From assembly GCA_949738465.1 (NCBI GenBank), contig CATJBQ010000090.1:1-45425 (forward strand): a stretch of DNA of 45,425 nucleotides. The letters are read 5' to 3'. The position numbers and the translations under genes were made by a program. Numbering within the stretch: the stretch's first letter is position 1; each line of letters begins with the position of its first letter. Shown piece after piece: positions 31,539 to 40,102 of the stretch. Origin of the DNA: an uncultured Lachnospiraceae bacterium (GTDB lineage: Bacteria > Bacillota > Clostridia > Lachnospirales > Lachnospiraceae). Under the pieces are notes generated by a model. The model did no database searches. It had not been told where the DNA came from and saw nothing but the letters and a program-made list of their open reading frames with translations.

Positions 31539-32315
31539 TTAATAGCCCCGGGGCAGCTCATATTTCTCATAAGTCCGCACGCACCGCTTCAGTTCCTCAT
31601 ACCGCTTCTCCAATGGCCCCTCCGGGATCACCACGTCCATCACCACCGCCATATTGTCGATCATCAGGTCCGTAAGCCCGCCTTCCATCTGCTCCAGGAT
31701 CTGATACCGGATCCCGTAGCTGTGGGCATCGAAAAACGCCGTCAGAAGCTCCTCCATGGTGGTCGGCTCCCGCTTGGCTGTTGCCCCTTCCGCCACCGTC
31801 TTCCGCTCTGCGGCAGATCTCGGCTGCACCAAAAGCCTGGGCTGGCGCGCGAACTGGGAGCGCCGTCCCGACTGAGGCTGCCCTGCTGGTGCGGACCCCT
31901 CCGGCTCTTTCAAAAGCCTACGCTCCGGCCGCCTCTCCGGCTCCTTCACAGGCCTTTGCTCCGACGACCCCTCCGGCTCCTTCGAGGCACTTTGCTCCGG
32001 CGCCCCCTCCGGTTCCTTCACAGGCCTTTGCTCCAACCGCCCCTCCGGCTCCTTATGCTCCGGCGGTTCCTCATTACGCACCCCGCCCACCAGTTCAAAC
32101 CGGTACCGCTGCTTCACCTGCGGATATTTCTGGCGGTCCACCTCGCCCACAAACATCGCCAACGGTCTGGCATAGACCCGGTAATCGCCATACAGCGCCT
32201 GATAAACCACCAGCTCCTCCCCGGTCTCCGAGTGCTGGGCAATTGTTAAAACCTGATATAATTTATTTTTAAAATGAAGAAAACGCTCTCCTGCCTGCGG
32301 TCTTTTCTGTGACAT
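31539..32315 (-). CDS. DUF1653-domain protein with five 12-residue KEPEG repeats
   Basis: A 258-residue cytoplasmic protein. Residues 5-75 match DUF1653 (GERFLHFKNKLYQVL, HSETGEELVVYQALYGD, then RPL.MF), a small conserved domain of unknown function. Residues 88-142 are five exact-period 12-residue repeats each opening KEPEG or KEPER. The last 65 residues form a separate helical region. ATG at 32315 with AAAGGAG is preferred over one eight codons upstream. It is 57 bases after the membrane-anchored coiled-coil gene and probably cotranscribed. The repeat stretch is likely disordered and length-variable among strains. Confidence 0.6.
   Translation of the reverse strand: MSQKRPQAGERFLHFKNKLYQVLTIAQHSETGEELVVYQALYGDYRVYARPLAMFVGEVDRQKYPQVKQRYRFELVGGVRNEEPPEHKEPEGRLEQRPVKEPEGAPEQSASKEPEGSSEQRPVKEPERRPERRLLKEPEGSAPAGQPQSGRRSQFARQPRLLVQPRSAAERKTVAEGATAKREPTTMEELLTAFFDAHSYGIRYQILEQMEGGLTDLMIDNMAVVMDVVIPEGPLEKRYEELKRCVRTYEKYELPRGY
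31890..32054 (-). repeat. 36-bp tandem repeats in the DUF1653 gene
   Basis: Five copies with a strict 36-bp (12-residue) period, the translated unit opening KEPEG. The copies have diverged at the DNA level, so the array is not newly made. It lies wholly inside a reading frame. Confidence 0.7.
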
Positions 32316-32372
32316 AGCTTCTCCTTTACTTCTACCCAATCAGTCCCTTGTTCCCCTTAAAACCAGTTCCGG

Positions 32373-33116
32373 CTACGCCTGGATCCGGTTCAGCATCTCC
32401 ACGCCCTCGGCAATAAAGTCGCGTGCAAAGGTCAGCTCCAGATTTGGCCCCTTCACCATCAGATCCAGAAGCTCCCGGCTGACCTGGGCCTGCCCCAGGA
32501 ATCCAGACGCCAGATCCCCGCCGGTTCCAAAGGCCTCCTCCGGATTCCAGCCCCCATCCAATGGCAGATCCGCTTCCCCGGCCTGGCCGGAAGCTGCCAA
32601 AGCCTCCTGCTGCCGGGCAGGGAATCTATCCGCCTCCTGGCGCTCTCTCTGCTGCCGGACACGGCGGTCCTCCGCCTCCTGGCGCTCTCTCTGCTGCCGG
32701 GCACGGCGGCTCGCTTCCTCCTGGCGTTCTCTCTGCTGTCTGGCACGGCGGCTCGCTTCCTCCTGCTCCCGCTGTCTTTGACGCTCCGCCTCCTCCTGCT
32801 CCCAGGTCTGGCCAAAATCCTCCTCCACGGAAGCCTTTGCCCGGCTTAAAATATCGCTGCCGCCGGATGTTCCGGAAACCGGACGGTTATACTTTCTGGC
32901 AAGACGCTCCTTTAGCGCCTGCTGCTTTTCCAATCCATTCACCGGCTGACCGGCCGCCCAGGGGTCCGCCTCCTTCGTTGCCGTCCCGGCTGACCGCTGA
33001 TTCCCGGCAGGAAAAACGGTTCCCTGGGGCCGCGGCGGATTTTTCACCTTCACACTCCGCTTATTGACCGCTACAACCACAATGATGATCGCAATCCAGA
33101 TAATAAAACCAGCCAT
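32373..33116 (-). CDS. membrane-anchored protein with charged 14-residue repeats
   Basis: A 247-residue protein that I cannot assign. Residues 1-20 form one hydrophobic N-terminal helix (MAGFIIWIAIIIVVVAV). Residues 105-165 are a highly charged coiled-coil built on 14-residue repeats (EEASRRARQQRERQ twice, then a variant). The last 50 residues form a conserved-looking end (SRELLDLMVKGPNLELTFARD). ATG at 33116 with AAAGGAG is better placed than one 14 codons upstream. It lies between PAP2 and DUF1653 genes on one strand. A scaffold role at the membrane is possible but unsupported. Confidence 0.55.
   Translation of the reverse strand: MAGFIIWIAIIIVVVAVNKRSVKVKNPPRPQGTVFPAGNQRSAGTATKEADPWAAGQPVNGLEKQQALKERLARKYNRPVSGTSGGSDILSRAKASVEEDFGQTWEQEEAERQRQREQEEASRRARQQRERQEEASRRARQQRERQEAEDRRVRQQRERQEADRFPARQQEALAASGQAGEADLPLDGGWNPEEAFGTGGDLASGFLGQAQVSRELLDLMVKGPNLELTFARDFIAEGVEMLNRIQA
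32637..32762 (-). repeat. three 42-bp tandem repeats
   Basis: Three copies of a 42-bp unit (14 residues) inside the 32373-33116 gene, two almost identical. Slippage could change copy number without a frameshift. Confidence 0.7.
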
Positions 33117-33207
33117 CTTCCCACTCCTTTCATTCTTACTGCGCCGTTTTTCGCGCATACAGGTACACCCGGAGGGTGTTTCCTGCTAAAACGCAACGTC
33201 ACATTTC

Positions 33208-33735
33208 TCAAGCCTTCGCCGTGTACTTGGCACAAAAAGCCGCAAACAGCCCGATCAGCGCCCCGGCCAGCACGTCCGTGGGGTAATGCACCCCCAGGTA
33301 CAGACGGCTTAAAGCAATCAGCACCGCCAGTACAAAAGCCGGTATCCCTATGTAACGTGGGGCTCCCCGAAGCGCCACAAATCCCGCCGCAATGGAGCTG
33401 GTGGCGTGCCCCGAGGGAAAGGAGCTGTCCCTGAGAGGCCCGATCAAAGCCTGCAAACCCACCAGGGCATCGTAGGGCCGCACCCGCAGCACCAGGTTCT
33501 TCAGGATCAGGTTGGTGACCAGATAACCGATCAGCAAGGCCACCGCCATGGCGACCCCCGTTTTCCGGTACCGGTGAAAGCACAAAAACACCGCCGCCAG
33601 CACGATCCAGATCAGCGCTCCGTCGCCCAGGCTGGTGATGAACCGCATCACCTTCGTCAGCCAGCCAAACCGCAGATACTCCTGGATGAAAAAAAGAAGC
33701 TTCCCATCCACCGTTGACAAAAATTCCAATAACAT
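33208..33735 (-). CDS. PAP2 family membrane phosphatase
   Basis: A 175-residue integral membrane phosphatase with about five hydrophobic segments. All three PAP2 motifs are visible: K79 with RVRP at 84-87, PSGH at 107-110, and SRLYLGVHYPTDV at 143-155. These give the catalytic His pair. Members dephosphorylate undecaprenyl diphosphate or phosphatidic acid at the outer membrane face, so a role in cell-wall lipid recycling is likely. AGGAGAG precedes the ATG. It lies 10 bases after the KtrA gene on the same strand. Confidence 0.87.
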   Translation of the reverse strand: MLLEFLSTVDGKLLFFIQEYLRFGWLTKVMRFITSLGDGALIWIVLAAVFLCFHRYRKTGVAMAVALLIGYLVTNLILKNLVLRVRPYDALVGLQALIGPLRDSSFPSGHATSSIAAGFVALRGAPRYIGIPAFVLAVLIALSRLYLGVHYPTDVLAGALIGLFAAFCAKYTAKA

Positions 33736-33745
33736 ACGCTCTCTC

Positions 33746-34393
33746 CTACAGCCGCTTTAAAATATATTCCACATCCGCCTTTTTTCCGATGACCATCAGA
33801 TGCTCATCCTCTTTAAAGATATGCTCCGCCCGGGGCAAAAGATCCGTCTCCCCGTTTTTTTTGATCCCCAGGATATTCACATGGTACTTGACCCGGAAAT
33901 TCACTTCCTTGATGGACTTATCCAGCCATTGGGGCAGGGGCGGAATCTCGTAAATCCCGTAATCACCCATCTCAATATAATCGAACACATGGTTGGCTGT
34001 CATCCGCACCGCCAGCCGCTCGGCGATATCCCGGTCCGGATAGATCACCTCGTCCGCGCCGTTCCGCAACAAAAACTTGGCATGGATGTCCCGGGTGGCC
34101 TTGCTGATGACGTATTTTGCCCCCAGCTCCTTCAAGAGACTGGTAATCTCCAGGCTGCTCTGAAAATTGGTACCGATACACACCAGACACACATCAAAAT
34201 TCCCGACGCCAAAGCCTTTGAGCACCTCCGGCTTCGTACAATCCCCGATCTTGGCGCTGGTGACAAAGGGCAGAAGATCATCCAGCTTCTCCTCGTTCTG
34301 GTCCACAATCATCACGTCATTGCCCAGCTTCATCAGGTTGGAGCTTAAATGCTGTCCAAACCTGCCAATCCCGATCACTAAAAAAGATTTCAT
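33746..34393 (-). CDS. ktrA: TrkA/KtrA-type potassium transport regulatory subunit
   Basis: A 215-residue cytoplasmic RCK protein. The N-terminal nucleotide-binding domain has the GxGxxG loop (IGIGRFG, about 7-13) and an acidic residue at the end of the second strand (VDQNEEK). A C-terminal RCK_C domain covers about 135-215 and could bind a nucleotide such as cyclic-di-AMP. It gates the membrane subunit encoded just upstream. ATG at 34393 has AGGAG at good spacing. An ATG two codons earlier abuts the site. It follows the KtrB gene by 46 bases, so the pair is one K+ uptake system. Confidence 0.88.
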   Translation of the reverse strand: MKSFLVIGIGRFGQHLSSNLMKLGNDVMIVDQNEEKLDDLLPFVTSAKIGDCTKPEVLKGFGVGNFDVCLVCIGTNFQSSLEITSLLKELGAKYVISKATRDIHAKFLLRNGADEVIYPDRDIAERLAVRMTANHVFDYIEMGDYGIYEIPPLPQWLDKSIKEVNFRVKYHVNILGIKKNGETDLLPRAEHIFKEDEHLMVIGKKADVEYILKRL

Positions 34394-34439
34394 ATCCATC
34401 TCCTATCCGCTTTTTTCATCCAATTATAAGACGCCCGCG

Positions 34440-35771
34440 TCAGCCAATCGTAATGTGCTCCTTTGGCAGCTTCACCACGGCCCCCCGCTTCTTTTCCATA
34501 AAGGAAAGGGCAAAGGACATGCTGCCGATCCGTCCGCAGTACATCAATATTATAATAATATATCTTGAGGCAATCGTCAAATCCCTTGTGATCCCGGTGG
34601 TCATCCCCACCGTACCGATGGCCGAAAACACCTCAAACAGCACATCATCCAGCGAAAAGGGATTCAACGCGCTTAAGGCCAGCACACTGACGCAGGCCAG
34701 AAGCAGGTTGATCAGAAAAACCGTACTGGCCTTGCGTATGGTTTCCTCCGAAAGACGCCGGTGAAAAATATTCATCTCCTGGCGGTTTTTCAAGGTGGCC
34801 ACCGCCAGCAGCACAAGGACTACAAGCGTAGTCGTCTTGATCCCGCCGGCCGTAGAGCCGGGGCTTCCCCCGATAAACATCAGGAGCACCGTCAGCATCC
34901 GGGACGCCTGGGAATACCCGGCCGTATCCAGGGTATTAAACCCCGCCGTCCGGGCCGTCACCGAGGCAAACAGAGAAGACAGGATCTGTCCCCTGGCTTC
35001 CATCCCCGCCAGCAGGCCCCCGGATTCGAACAGGAAAAACAGGACGGCCCCGCCGAAAATCAACGTCGCCGTGGTGGCCAGCACAATTTTCGTATGCAGC
35101 AGATAACGCCTCACATGGATCCCGTGCTTCCCAATATCATCCCAGACAATAAAACCGATGCCCCCAATGACAATCAGCAGCATAATGGTCACGTTCACCA
35201 CAACATCGTCATAATAGGAAACCAGGGAAGAATATTCCTCATACCGCCCCATCAGATCAAAGCCGCCGTTGCAAAAAGCCGACACCGAATGGAAAATTCC
35301 GTACCAGAGGGCGTCCTTTACCCCCATCCGGGGCAGAAAACGCAGAAACAGCACCAGAGCGCCGATCCCCTCAAACAAAAAAGTGAAGGGCACAATTTTT
35401 TTCACCAGCCGCACCATCCCGCCGATGTGGAGGCTGTTTAAGCTTTCCTGGATCAGGTCCCGCTCCTTTAAGCCGATCTTCCGCTTCAGGAAAATAGAAA
35501 AAAACATCCCCATGGTGATAAAGCCCAGGCCCCCGATCTGGATCAGCGCCAAAATCACTACCTGCCCCAAAAGGCTCCAATGCTGATACGTATCCACCGT
35601 CACCAGCCCCGTCACGCAGGTGGCGCTGGTTGATGTAAACAACGCGTCGGTAAACCCTGTCATCCGTCCGTCCCTGGCGCAGGCCGGCAGCATCAATAGC
35701 AGCGTTCCTGTACTTATAATGATAAAAAATCCCAGCGCGATGGTCTGGGTCTTACTCAATTGCTTCCGCAT
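34440..35771 (-). CDS. ktrB: TrkH/KtrB-type potassium transporter membrane subunit
   Basis: A 443-residue membrane protein with four M1-P-M2 repeats. The four filter segments are recognisable: SATCVTGLVT, SAFCNGGFDL, TARTAGFNTLD and IGTVGMTTGI, each with the conserved Gly that lines the K+ pore. I chose the ATG at 35771 (GAGGTAGG before it). One at 35828, 19 codons upstream, has a weak site. An RNA hairpin (GGATGTCC with GGGCATCC, one G-U pair) lies at the possible longer start and is too short to be a cyclic-di-AMP riboswitch. It is paired with KtrA downstream. Confidence 0.88.
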   Translation of the reverse strand: MRKQLSKTQTIALGFFIIISTGTLLLMLPACARDGRMTGFTDALFTSTSATCVTGLVTVDTYQHWSLLGQVVILALIQIGGLGFITMGMFFSIFLKRKIGLKERDLIQESLNSLHIGGMVRLVKKIVPFTFLFEGIGALVLFLRFLPRMGVKDALWYGIFHSVSAFCNGGFDLMGRYEEYSSLVSYYDDVVVNVTIMLLIVIGGIGFIVWDDIGKHGIHVRRYLLHTKIVLATTATLIFGGAVLFFLFESGGLLAGMEARGQILSSLFASVTARTAGFNTLDTAGYSQASRMLTVLLMFIGGSPGSTAGGIKTTTLVVLVLLAVATLKNRQEMNIFHRRLSEETIRKASTVFLINLLLACVSVLALSALNPFSLDDVLFEVFSAIGTVGMTTGITRDLTIASRYIIIILMYCGRIGSMSFALSFMEKKRGAVVKLPKEHITIG

Positions 35772-35848
35772 ACATCCTACCTCTGAAAAGGATGCCCCGG
35801 AAACCTCCAGGACATCCCGTATAATCATTCTTTTACATCATATGCAGA

Positions 35849-36475
35849 CTATTGCTCGCATATCTCCATATAAGATCTTACCACCTGGATCAGCTTTTCA
35901 TAGCTCATGGAAGCCGTATTCAGGCAGAAATCATAGTTCCGGCTGTCATTCCACTCATAACCGGTGTAATACTTGTAATACTCGGCACGATACTTGTCGA
36001 TCTTGTCAATCTTGCGGTTCAGCTCCCGCTCCGGCTCTCCAGACACCTCCCGAAGGCGCTTTAAGCAGTCCTCCCTGGGCGCGTAAAAATACAGGCGCAG
36101 CACATCCTCCCGGTCCCGCAGCACATAATCGGCACAACGGCCGATGATAATGCAGGGCCCCTTGTCGGCCACCTCCTTGATAATCTCCGCCTGCAGGCTG
36201 AAAAGATTGTCATCCGATACAAAATCCCCGCTCTCCGGCGGCAGGGCTTTCCCGGTATAGGGCTTGACGCCCTTCAAAAAAGAAAATCCCCGCTTCCGCT
36301 CGTCTGCCGCGCCAAACAGCGCTTCGTTGATCCCGCTCTGGTCGGAGGCCATGCGGATCAGCTCCCTGTCATAGCAGGGAATCCCCATCTCCTTGGCCAG
36401 AAGCTTTCCCAGCGTTCTTCCGCCGCTGCCGTAGCTTCTTGCAATGGTAATCACCGTCTTCTTCAATTGACCCAC
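35849..36475 (-). CDS. cytidylate kinase-like family protein
   Basis: A 208-residue P-loop protein of the cytidylate kinase-like family. A modified phosphate loop is seen at SYGSGGRTLGKLLA (about 14-27), followed by YDRELIRMAS, and later by IIIGRCADYVLRD and a lid-like RLREVSGEPERELNRKI segment. It is a paralogue type common in Clostridia and distinct from the essential Cmk. Substrate is unknown. The GTG start is one base after the livF stop. A TTG four codons in has AGGTGG six bases before it and is an alternative. Its tight linkage to livF suggests readthrough from the amino-acid transporter operon. Confidence 0.78.
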   Translation of the reverse strand: MGQLKKTVITIARSYGSGGRTLGKLLAKEMGIPCYDRELIRMASDQSGINEALFGAADERKRGFSFLKGVKPYTGKALPPESGDFVSDDNLFSLQAEIIKEVADKGPCIIIGRCADYVLRDREDVLRLYFYAPREDCLKRLREVSGEPERELNRKIDKIDKYRAEYYKYYTGYEWNDSRNYDFCLNTASMSYEKLIQVVRSYMEICEQ

Positions 36476-37186
36476 CTACTCTCCCAAATATGCTTTTTTG
36501 ATCGATTCATCATGCAAAAGATCATCCGCGTCCCCGCTGAGGACAATGTTGCCGGTCTCCAATACATAGGCCCGGTTGGCAATGGAAAGGGCCTTTCTGG
36601 CATTCTGTTCCACCAGGAGAACTGTTGTTCCCCCTGCTGAGATCTCCTTAATGATATCAAAAATCTCCGATACCAGAATGGGCGACAGCCCCATGGAAGG
36701 CTCATCCATCAGCACAATCCTAGGCTTCGACATCAGGGCCCGGCCCATGGCCAGCATCTGCTGTTCCCCGCCGCTAAGAGTCCCCGCCATCTGGTTCTTG
36801 CGCTCCTTAAGCCGTGGGAAGCGCTGATAAACCATCTCCAGGGTCTTTTGTACCTCGCTCTTGTCCTTCCTGCTATAGGCTCCCAGCTTCAAGTTATCCA
36901 GCACGGAAAGCTGGGAAAACACCCGCCGCCCTTCTGGCACATGGGCCATTCCCATAGACACGATCTTATGCCCGGCAATCCTGGTGATGTCCGTCCCCCC
37001 AAATAAAATGCTGCCCTTATGGGCCGGGATCATACCGGTAATCGTCTGGAGGATGGTGGTCTTGCCCGCGCCGTTGGCGCCGATGAGCGCGATAACCTCC
37101 CCCTCGTTGACCTGGAAGGAAATGCCCTTGATGGCCTGTATCACACCGTAGTAAACCTCCAGATCCTTTATTTCAAGCATTGCCAT
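36476..37186 (-). CDS. livF: branched-chain amino-acid ABC transporter ATPase LivF
   Basis: A 236-residue ABC ATPase. Walker A is GANGAGKTT (about 34-42), the signature is LSGGEQQMLAMGRAL near 138, and Walker B is IVLMDEPSMGLSP near 160. The opening MLEIKDLEVYYGVIQAI and length are typical of LivF, the second ATPase of the HAAT family. AGGAGGAAAG precedes the ATG. It follows livG by 12 bases. It energises import of leucine, isoleucine, valine or related amino acids through LivH and LivM. Confidence 0.93.
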   Translation of the reverse strand: MAMLEIKDLEVYYGVIQAIKGISFQVNEGEVIALIGANGAGKTTILQTITGMIPAHKGSILFGGTDITRIAGHKIVSMGMAHVPEGRRVFSQLSVLDNLKLGAYSRKDKSEVQKTLEMVYQRFPRLKERKNQMAGTLSGGEQQMLAMGRALMSKPRIVLMDEPSMGLSPILVSEIFDIIKEISAGGTTVLLVEQNARKALSIANRAYVLETGNIVLSGDADDLLHDESIKKAYLGE

Positions 37187-37198
37187 ATTTCTTTCCTC

Positions 37199-37957
37199 CT
37201 ATTCTCCCAGATACGCCTTGATGACCTCGGGATCGTTCAATACCGCAGCGGTATCTCCCTGGGCCAGCACCTGGCCGAAATTCAGCACCGTCAGTTTTTC
37301 ACAGATACCGGATACCAGCTTCATATCATGCTCGATCAGAAGGATCGTCATATCAAAATTATCCCGCACAAAACGGATGGTCTTCATCAGCTCCTGGGTC
37401 TCGTTGGGGTTCATCCCCGCCGCCGGCTCGTCTAAAAGCAGCAGCTTGGGATCTGTGGCCAGCGCCCTGGCAATCTCCAGCTTGCGCTGCTTGCCGTAAG
37501 GAAGGTTGGATGCCAGAAGTTCTGCCTCGCCGTCCAAGTCAAAGACCTTCAAAAGCTCTAAGGCCCGCGCATCCATCCTGCGCTCCGACCTGCGATACTT
37601 GGGCAGCCGCAGGATCCCGGTGATGGTGCTGTAGGCATGGCCGTTATGGAGCCCCACCTTCACATTGTCCAGCACGGAAAGCTCCTGAAACAGCCGGATA
37701 TTCTGAAAGGTCCGGGCAACCCCCGCCTTGTTGATCTCCGTGGTCTTCCTGCCGGTAATATTCACCCCGTCTAAGAAAATCGTGCCGTCCGTGGGCTTAT
37801 AAACGCCAGTGAGCATATTGAAAATCGTCGTCTTTCCGGCGCCGTTGGGTCCGATGAGGCCGTAAAGCTGCCCTTTTTCAATGGACACGTTAAATCCATC
37901 CACCGCCCGTAAGCCTCCAAAGGAGATTCCCAGATTCTTCACTTCTAATACAGCCAT
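37199..37957 (-). CDS. livG: branched-chain amino-acid ABC transporter ATPase LivG
   Basis: A 252-residue ABC ATPase. Walker A is GPNGAGKTT near residue 36, and the signature region reads LPYGKQRKLEIARAL, the variant usual for LivG. Walker B is LLLLDEPAAGMNP. The ATG at 37957 lies one base after the livM stop, with AAAGGAGG inside the end of livM. An ATG 11 codons further upstream would overlap livM and is less likely. It forms a heterodimer with LivF. Confidence 0.93.
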   Translation of the reverse strand: MAVLEVKNLGISFGGLRAVDGFNVSIEKGQLYGLIGPNGAGKTTIFNMLTGVYKPTDGTIFLDGVNITGRKTTEINKAGVARTFQNIRLFQELSVLDNVKVGLHNGHAYSTITGILRLPKYRRSERRMDARALELLKVFDLDGEAELLASNLPYGKQRKLEIARALATDPKLLLLDEPAAGMNPNETQELMKTIRFVRDNFDMTILLIEHDMKLVSGICEKLTVLNFGQVLAQGDTAAVLNDPEVIKAYLGE

Positions 37958-37958
37958 C

Positions 37959-39011
37959 TTACTCTGCCTCCTTTGCGGTCTTTTTACCAAATCTGCCCTT
38001 CAGGGAATGGGCCGCCCGGAAATCCTTCATCCGCGGGCTCCAGTTGAACAGCATCATGGCAATCAGGACGATGGAATAAATCAGCATCCGGTAATCCGAC
38101 AGGCCGCGCAAAAGCTCCGGCAAAAGCGTCAGCAGCACGGCGGCAATGATGGAACCCCGGAAGCTTCCGATCCCGCCCAGCACCACGAATACCAGGATCA
38201 TAATGGACATGTTGTAGCCAAAATTGGCAGGCGTCGCCGTGACGGTGGACAGGTTGTGAGCGTACAGCACTCCCCCGGCCCCGGCAATGGCCGCGGAAAT
38301 CGTAAACGCCATCAGCTTATATTTTGTAATGTTAATCCCCACCGATTCCGCGGAAATACGGTTATCGCGGATTGCCATAATGGCCCGGCCGCTGCGGGAA
38401 TTCACCAGGTTGTATACCACAAACAGGCTGATTAAGATCAGCACCACGCCGATGGTAAAGCTGGACAGGTGGGTAATCTTGGCAATACCCTTGGCCCCGT
38501 TGATCAGCCACAGGCCCTCCTCCTCGATCTCAATGGGATTGGACAGGGAAAAATGAAAACCCTGGCTGTCCTTTCCTATATATAATACGTTGATGATATT
38601 CTTAATGATCTCTCCAAAGGCCAGTGTCACAATGGCCAGATAATCGCCCCTTAAGCGCAGCACCGGGATTCCGATTAAGAATCCGCACAGCGCAGCCATC
38701 AGCGTTCCCACCGCCAGGGCAATCACAAACAGCAGGATGCCGTTGGTGACGGTTTCCGACAGAAGCTTGCTGACAACGGCTCCGGAAAAGGCGCCTACGC
38801 ACATAAAGCCTGCATGACCGATACTCAGCTCCCCCAGATACCCCACACAGAGATTCAGTCCGATGGCCACAATCGAATAGGTACACATGGGTACCAGAAG
38901 TCCCTGCATCAGCGAGGACATATTGCCGGTAGCGATCAGAAGCTGCACAATAAGATAGACTACAACGACCAATCCAAAAGTAATCAGATGGTCTCTTGTC
39001 GTTTTTTTCAT
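37959..39011 (-). CDS. livM: branched-chain amino-acid ABC transporter permease LivM
   Basis: A 350-residue membrane protein with about nine hydrophobic segments and the LivM-type block ALCGFLIGIPVLRLRGDYLAIVTLAFGE, whose RLRGDYLA core is diagnostic. The ATG at 39011 has GGAG eight bases before it. A GTG three codons upstream is possible. It follows livH by 31 bases. It forms the channel with LivH. Confidence 0.92.
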   Translation of the reverse strand: MKKTTRDHLITFGLVVVVYLIVQLLIATGNMSSLMQGLLVPMCTYSIVAIGLNLCVGYLGELSIGHAGFMCVGAFSGAVVSKLLSETVTNGILLFVIALAVGTLMAALCGFLIGIPVLRLRGDYLAIVTLAFGEIIKNIINVLYIGKDSQGFHFSLSNPIEIEEEGLWLINGAKGIAKITHLSSFTIGVVLILISLFVVYNLVNSRSGRAIMAIRDNRISAESVGINITKYKLMAFTISAAIAGAGGVLYAHNLSTVTATPANFGYNMSIMILVFVVLGGIGSFRGSIIAAVLLTLLPELLRGLSDYRMLIYSIVLIAMMLFNWSPRMKDFRAAHSLKGRFGKKTAKEAE

Positions 39012-39042
39012 TCCATTCACTCCATTCCTTTTTACTTTCAGA

Positions 39043-39924
39043 TTAAACCTTCTCGCTGACCTTCTTGCCCAGGATCCCAGTGGGCTTCACCAGAAGGACA
39101 ATGATCAGCACGGCAAATACAATGGCGTCCGACAACTGGGAGGATATGTAGGCCCGGCCCAGGATCTCAATGACCCCCAGCAGGATCCCGCCCAGAAGCG
39201 CGCCGGGAACCGATCCGATCCCGCCAAATACCGCCGCCGTAAAGGCCTTGATTCCCGGCATGGAGCCGGTGTAAGGCGTCAAGGAGGGGTAGGTGGAGCA
39301 AAAAAGCACGCCGGCAATGGCCGCCAGCCCCGAGCCGATGGCAAAGGTCAGGGAAATGGTCCCGTTGATATTGATTCCCATCAACTGGGCCGCATCCTTG
39401 TCCTCGGACACCGCCAGCATGGCCTGTCCGGCCTTCGTCTTCTTAATAAACAAGGTCAGAGCCACCATAATCACCAGGCAGACCGCCACTGTCACGATGG
39501 CTGTTCCCGGAATCGTCAACGCCCCCCCTGCCAGCTTGATGGGCGGCACCGCCACCACGGAGGTAAAGGACTTGGTATCTGCGCCAAATATAAGCAGCGC
39601 CGAATTCTGCAGGAAATAGCTGACGCCGATGGCCGTAATCAGCACCGCCAAGGGCGTTGCCCGCCGCAGGGGCTTATAGGCGATCTTCTCGATGATCATG
39701 CCAAGGGCCGTACAGACCACCACCGCGAAGGCCACCGATAAAAGGGGCGGCCAGCCCTGGCGGCTCATGGTCATAAACACCGCATAGCAGCCGATCATGA
39801 TTACGTCCCCATGGGCAAAATTCAGCATCTTGGCAATTCCATACACCATGGTATACCCCAGAGCTATAATTGCATATACACTTCCCAGACTGATCCCGTT
39901 GATCAGGTTGGACAAAAAACTCAT
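39043..39924 (-). CDS. livH: branched-chain amino-acid ABC transporter permease LivH
   Basis: A 293-residue membrane protein with about eight hydrophobic segments. It has the LivH-type opening LINGISLGSVYAIIALGYTMVYGIA and the MLNFAHGD block near residue 36, plus the conserved KAFTAAVFGGIGSVPGA segment near 225. AGAGG precedes the ATG. It is the first gene after the livJ terminator and has its own extended -10 promoter at 39963-39991. Confidence 0.93.
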   Translation of the reverse strand: MSFLSNLINGISLGSVYAIIALGYTMVYGIAKMLNFAHGDVIMIGCYAVFMTMSRQGWPPLLSVAFAVVVCTALGMIIEKIAYKPLRRATPLAVLITAIGVSYFLQNSALLIFGADTKSFTSVVAVPPIKLAGGALTIPGTAIVTVAVCLVIMVALTLFIKKTKAGQAMLAVSEDKDAAQLMGININGTISLTFAIGSGLAAIAGVLFCSTYPSLTPYTGSMPGIKAFTAAVFGGIGSVPGALLGGILLGVIEILGRAYISSQLSDAIVFAVLIIVLLVKPTGILGKKVSEKV

Positions 39925-39962
39925 ACGAACACCTCTGTCTTTCTCTCATTTTACTCTTTGTG

Positions 39963-39991
39963 ATTATACCACGAATCTACATGAATGTACA
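39963..39991 (-). promoter_or_regulatory. promoter of livHMGF, with a dyad over the -35 box
   Basis: Minus strand: TGTACA at 39986-39991, 17-bp spacer, TATAAT at 39963-39968 with an extended TGG before it. The -35 region overlaps a small perfect dyad, TACAT-GA-ATGTA (39978-39989), a possible operator. This lets livH and later genes be expressed apart from livJ. Confidence 0.65.
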
Positions 39992-40045
39992 ATCTTTTTC
40001 ATATAAGATAAAAAGCCCCTTTTGACGCCCGGATCATTTAAGATG

Positions 40046-40088
40046 AAAAAGGCATCCAGAGCAAATCCTTAGATCTGCCCCGGACGCC
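40046..40088 (-). terminator. intrinsic terminator after livJ
   Basis: Arms 40051-40067 and 40072-40088 form a 17-bp stem (with several G-U pairs in RNA) closed by a 4-base loop, followed on the minus strand by five T. It lies 14 bases after the livJ stop and should make the binding protein more abundant than the permease and ATPase genes. Confidence 0.75.
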
Positions 40089-40102
40089 AGCCCTGTCGTC
40101 TC

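Noticed and set aside
32637-32762. Regular 42-bp repeats as a CRISPR or intergenic repeat
   Set aside because: They are in frame inside a coding sequence and translate to a clean 14-residue charged repeat.
35785-35830. Hairpin before ktrB as a cyclic-di-AMP (ydaO-type) riboswitch
   Set aside because: Only about 77 bases separate the genes, too few for that riboswitch, and only one simple stem is visible.
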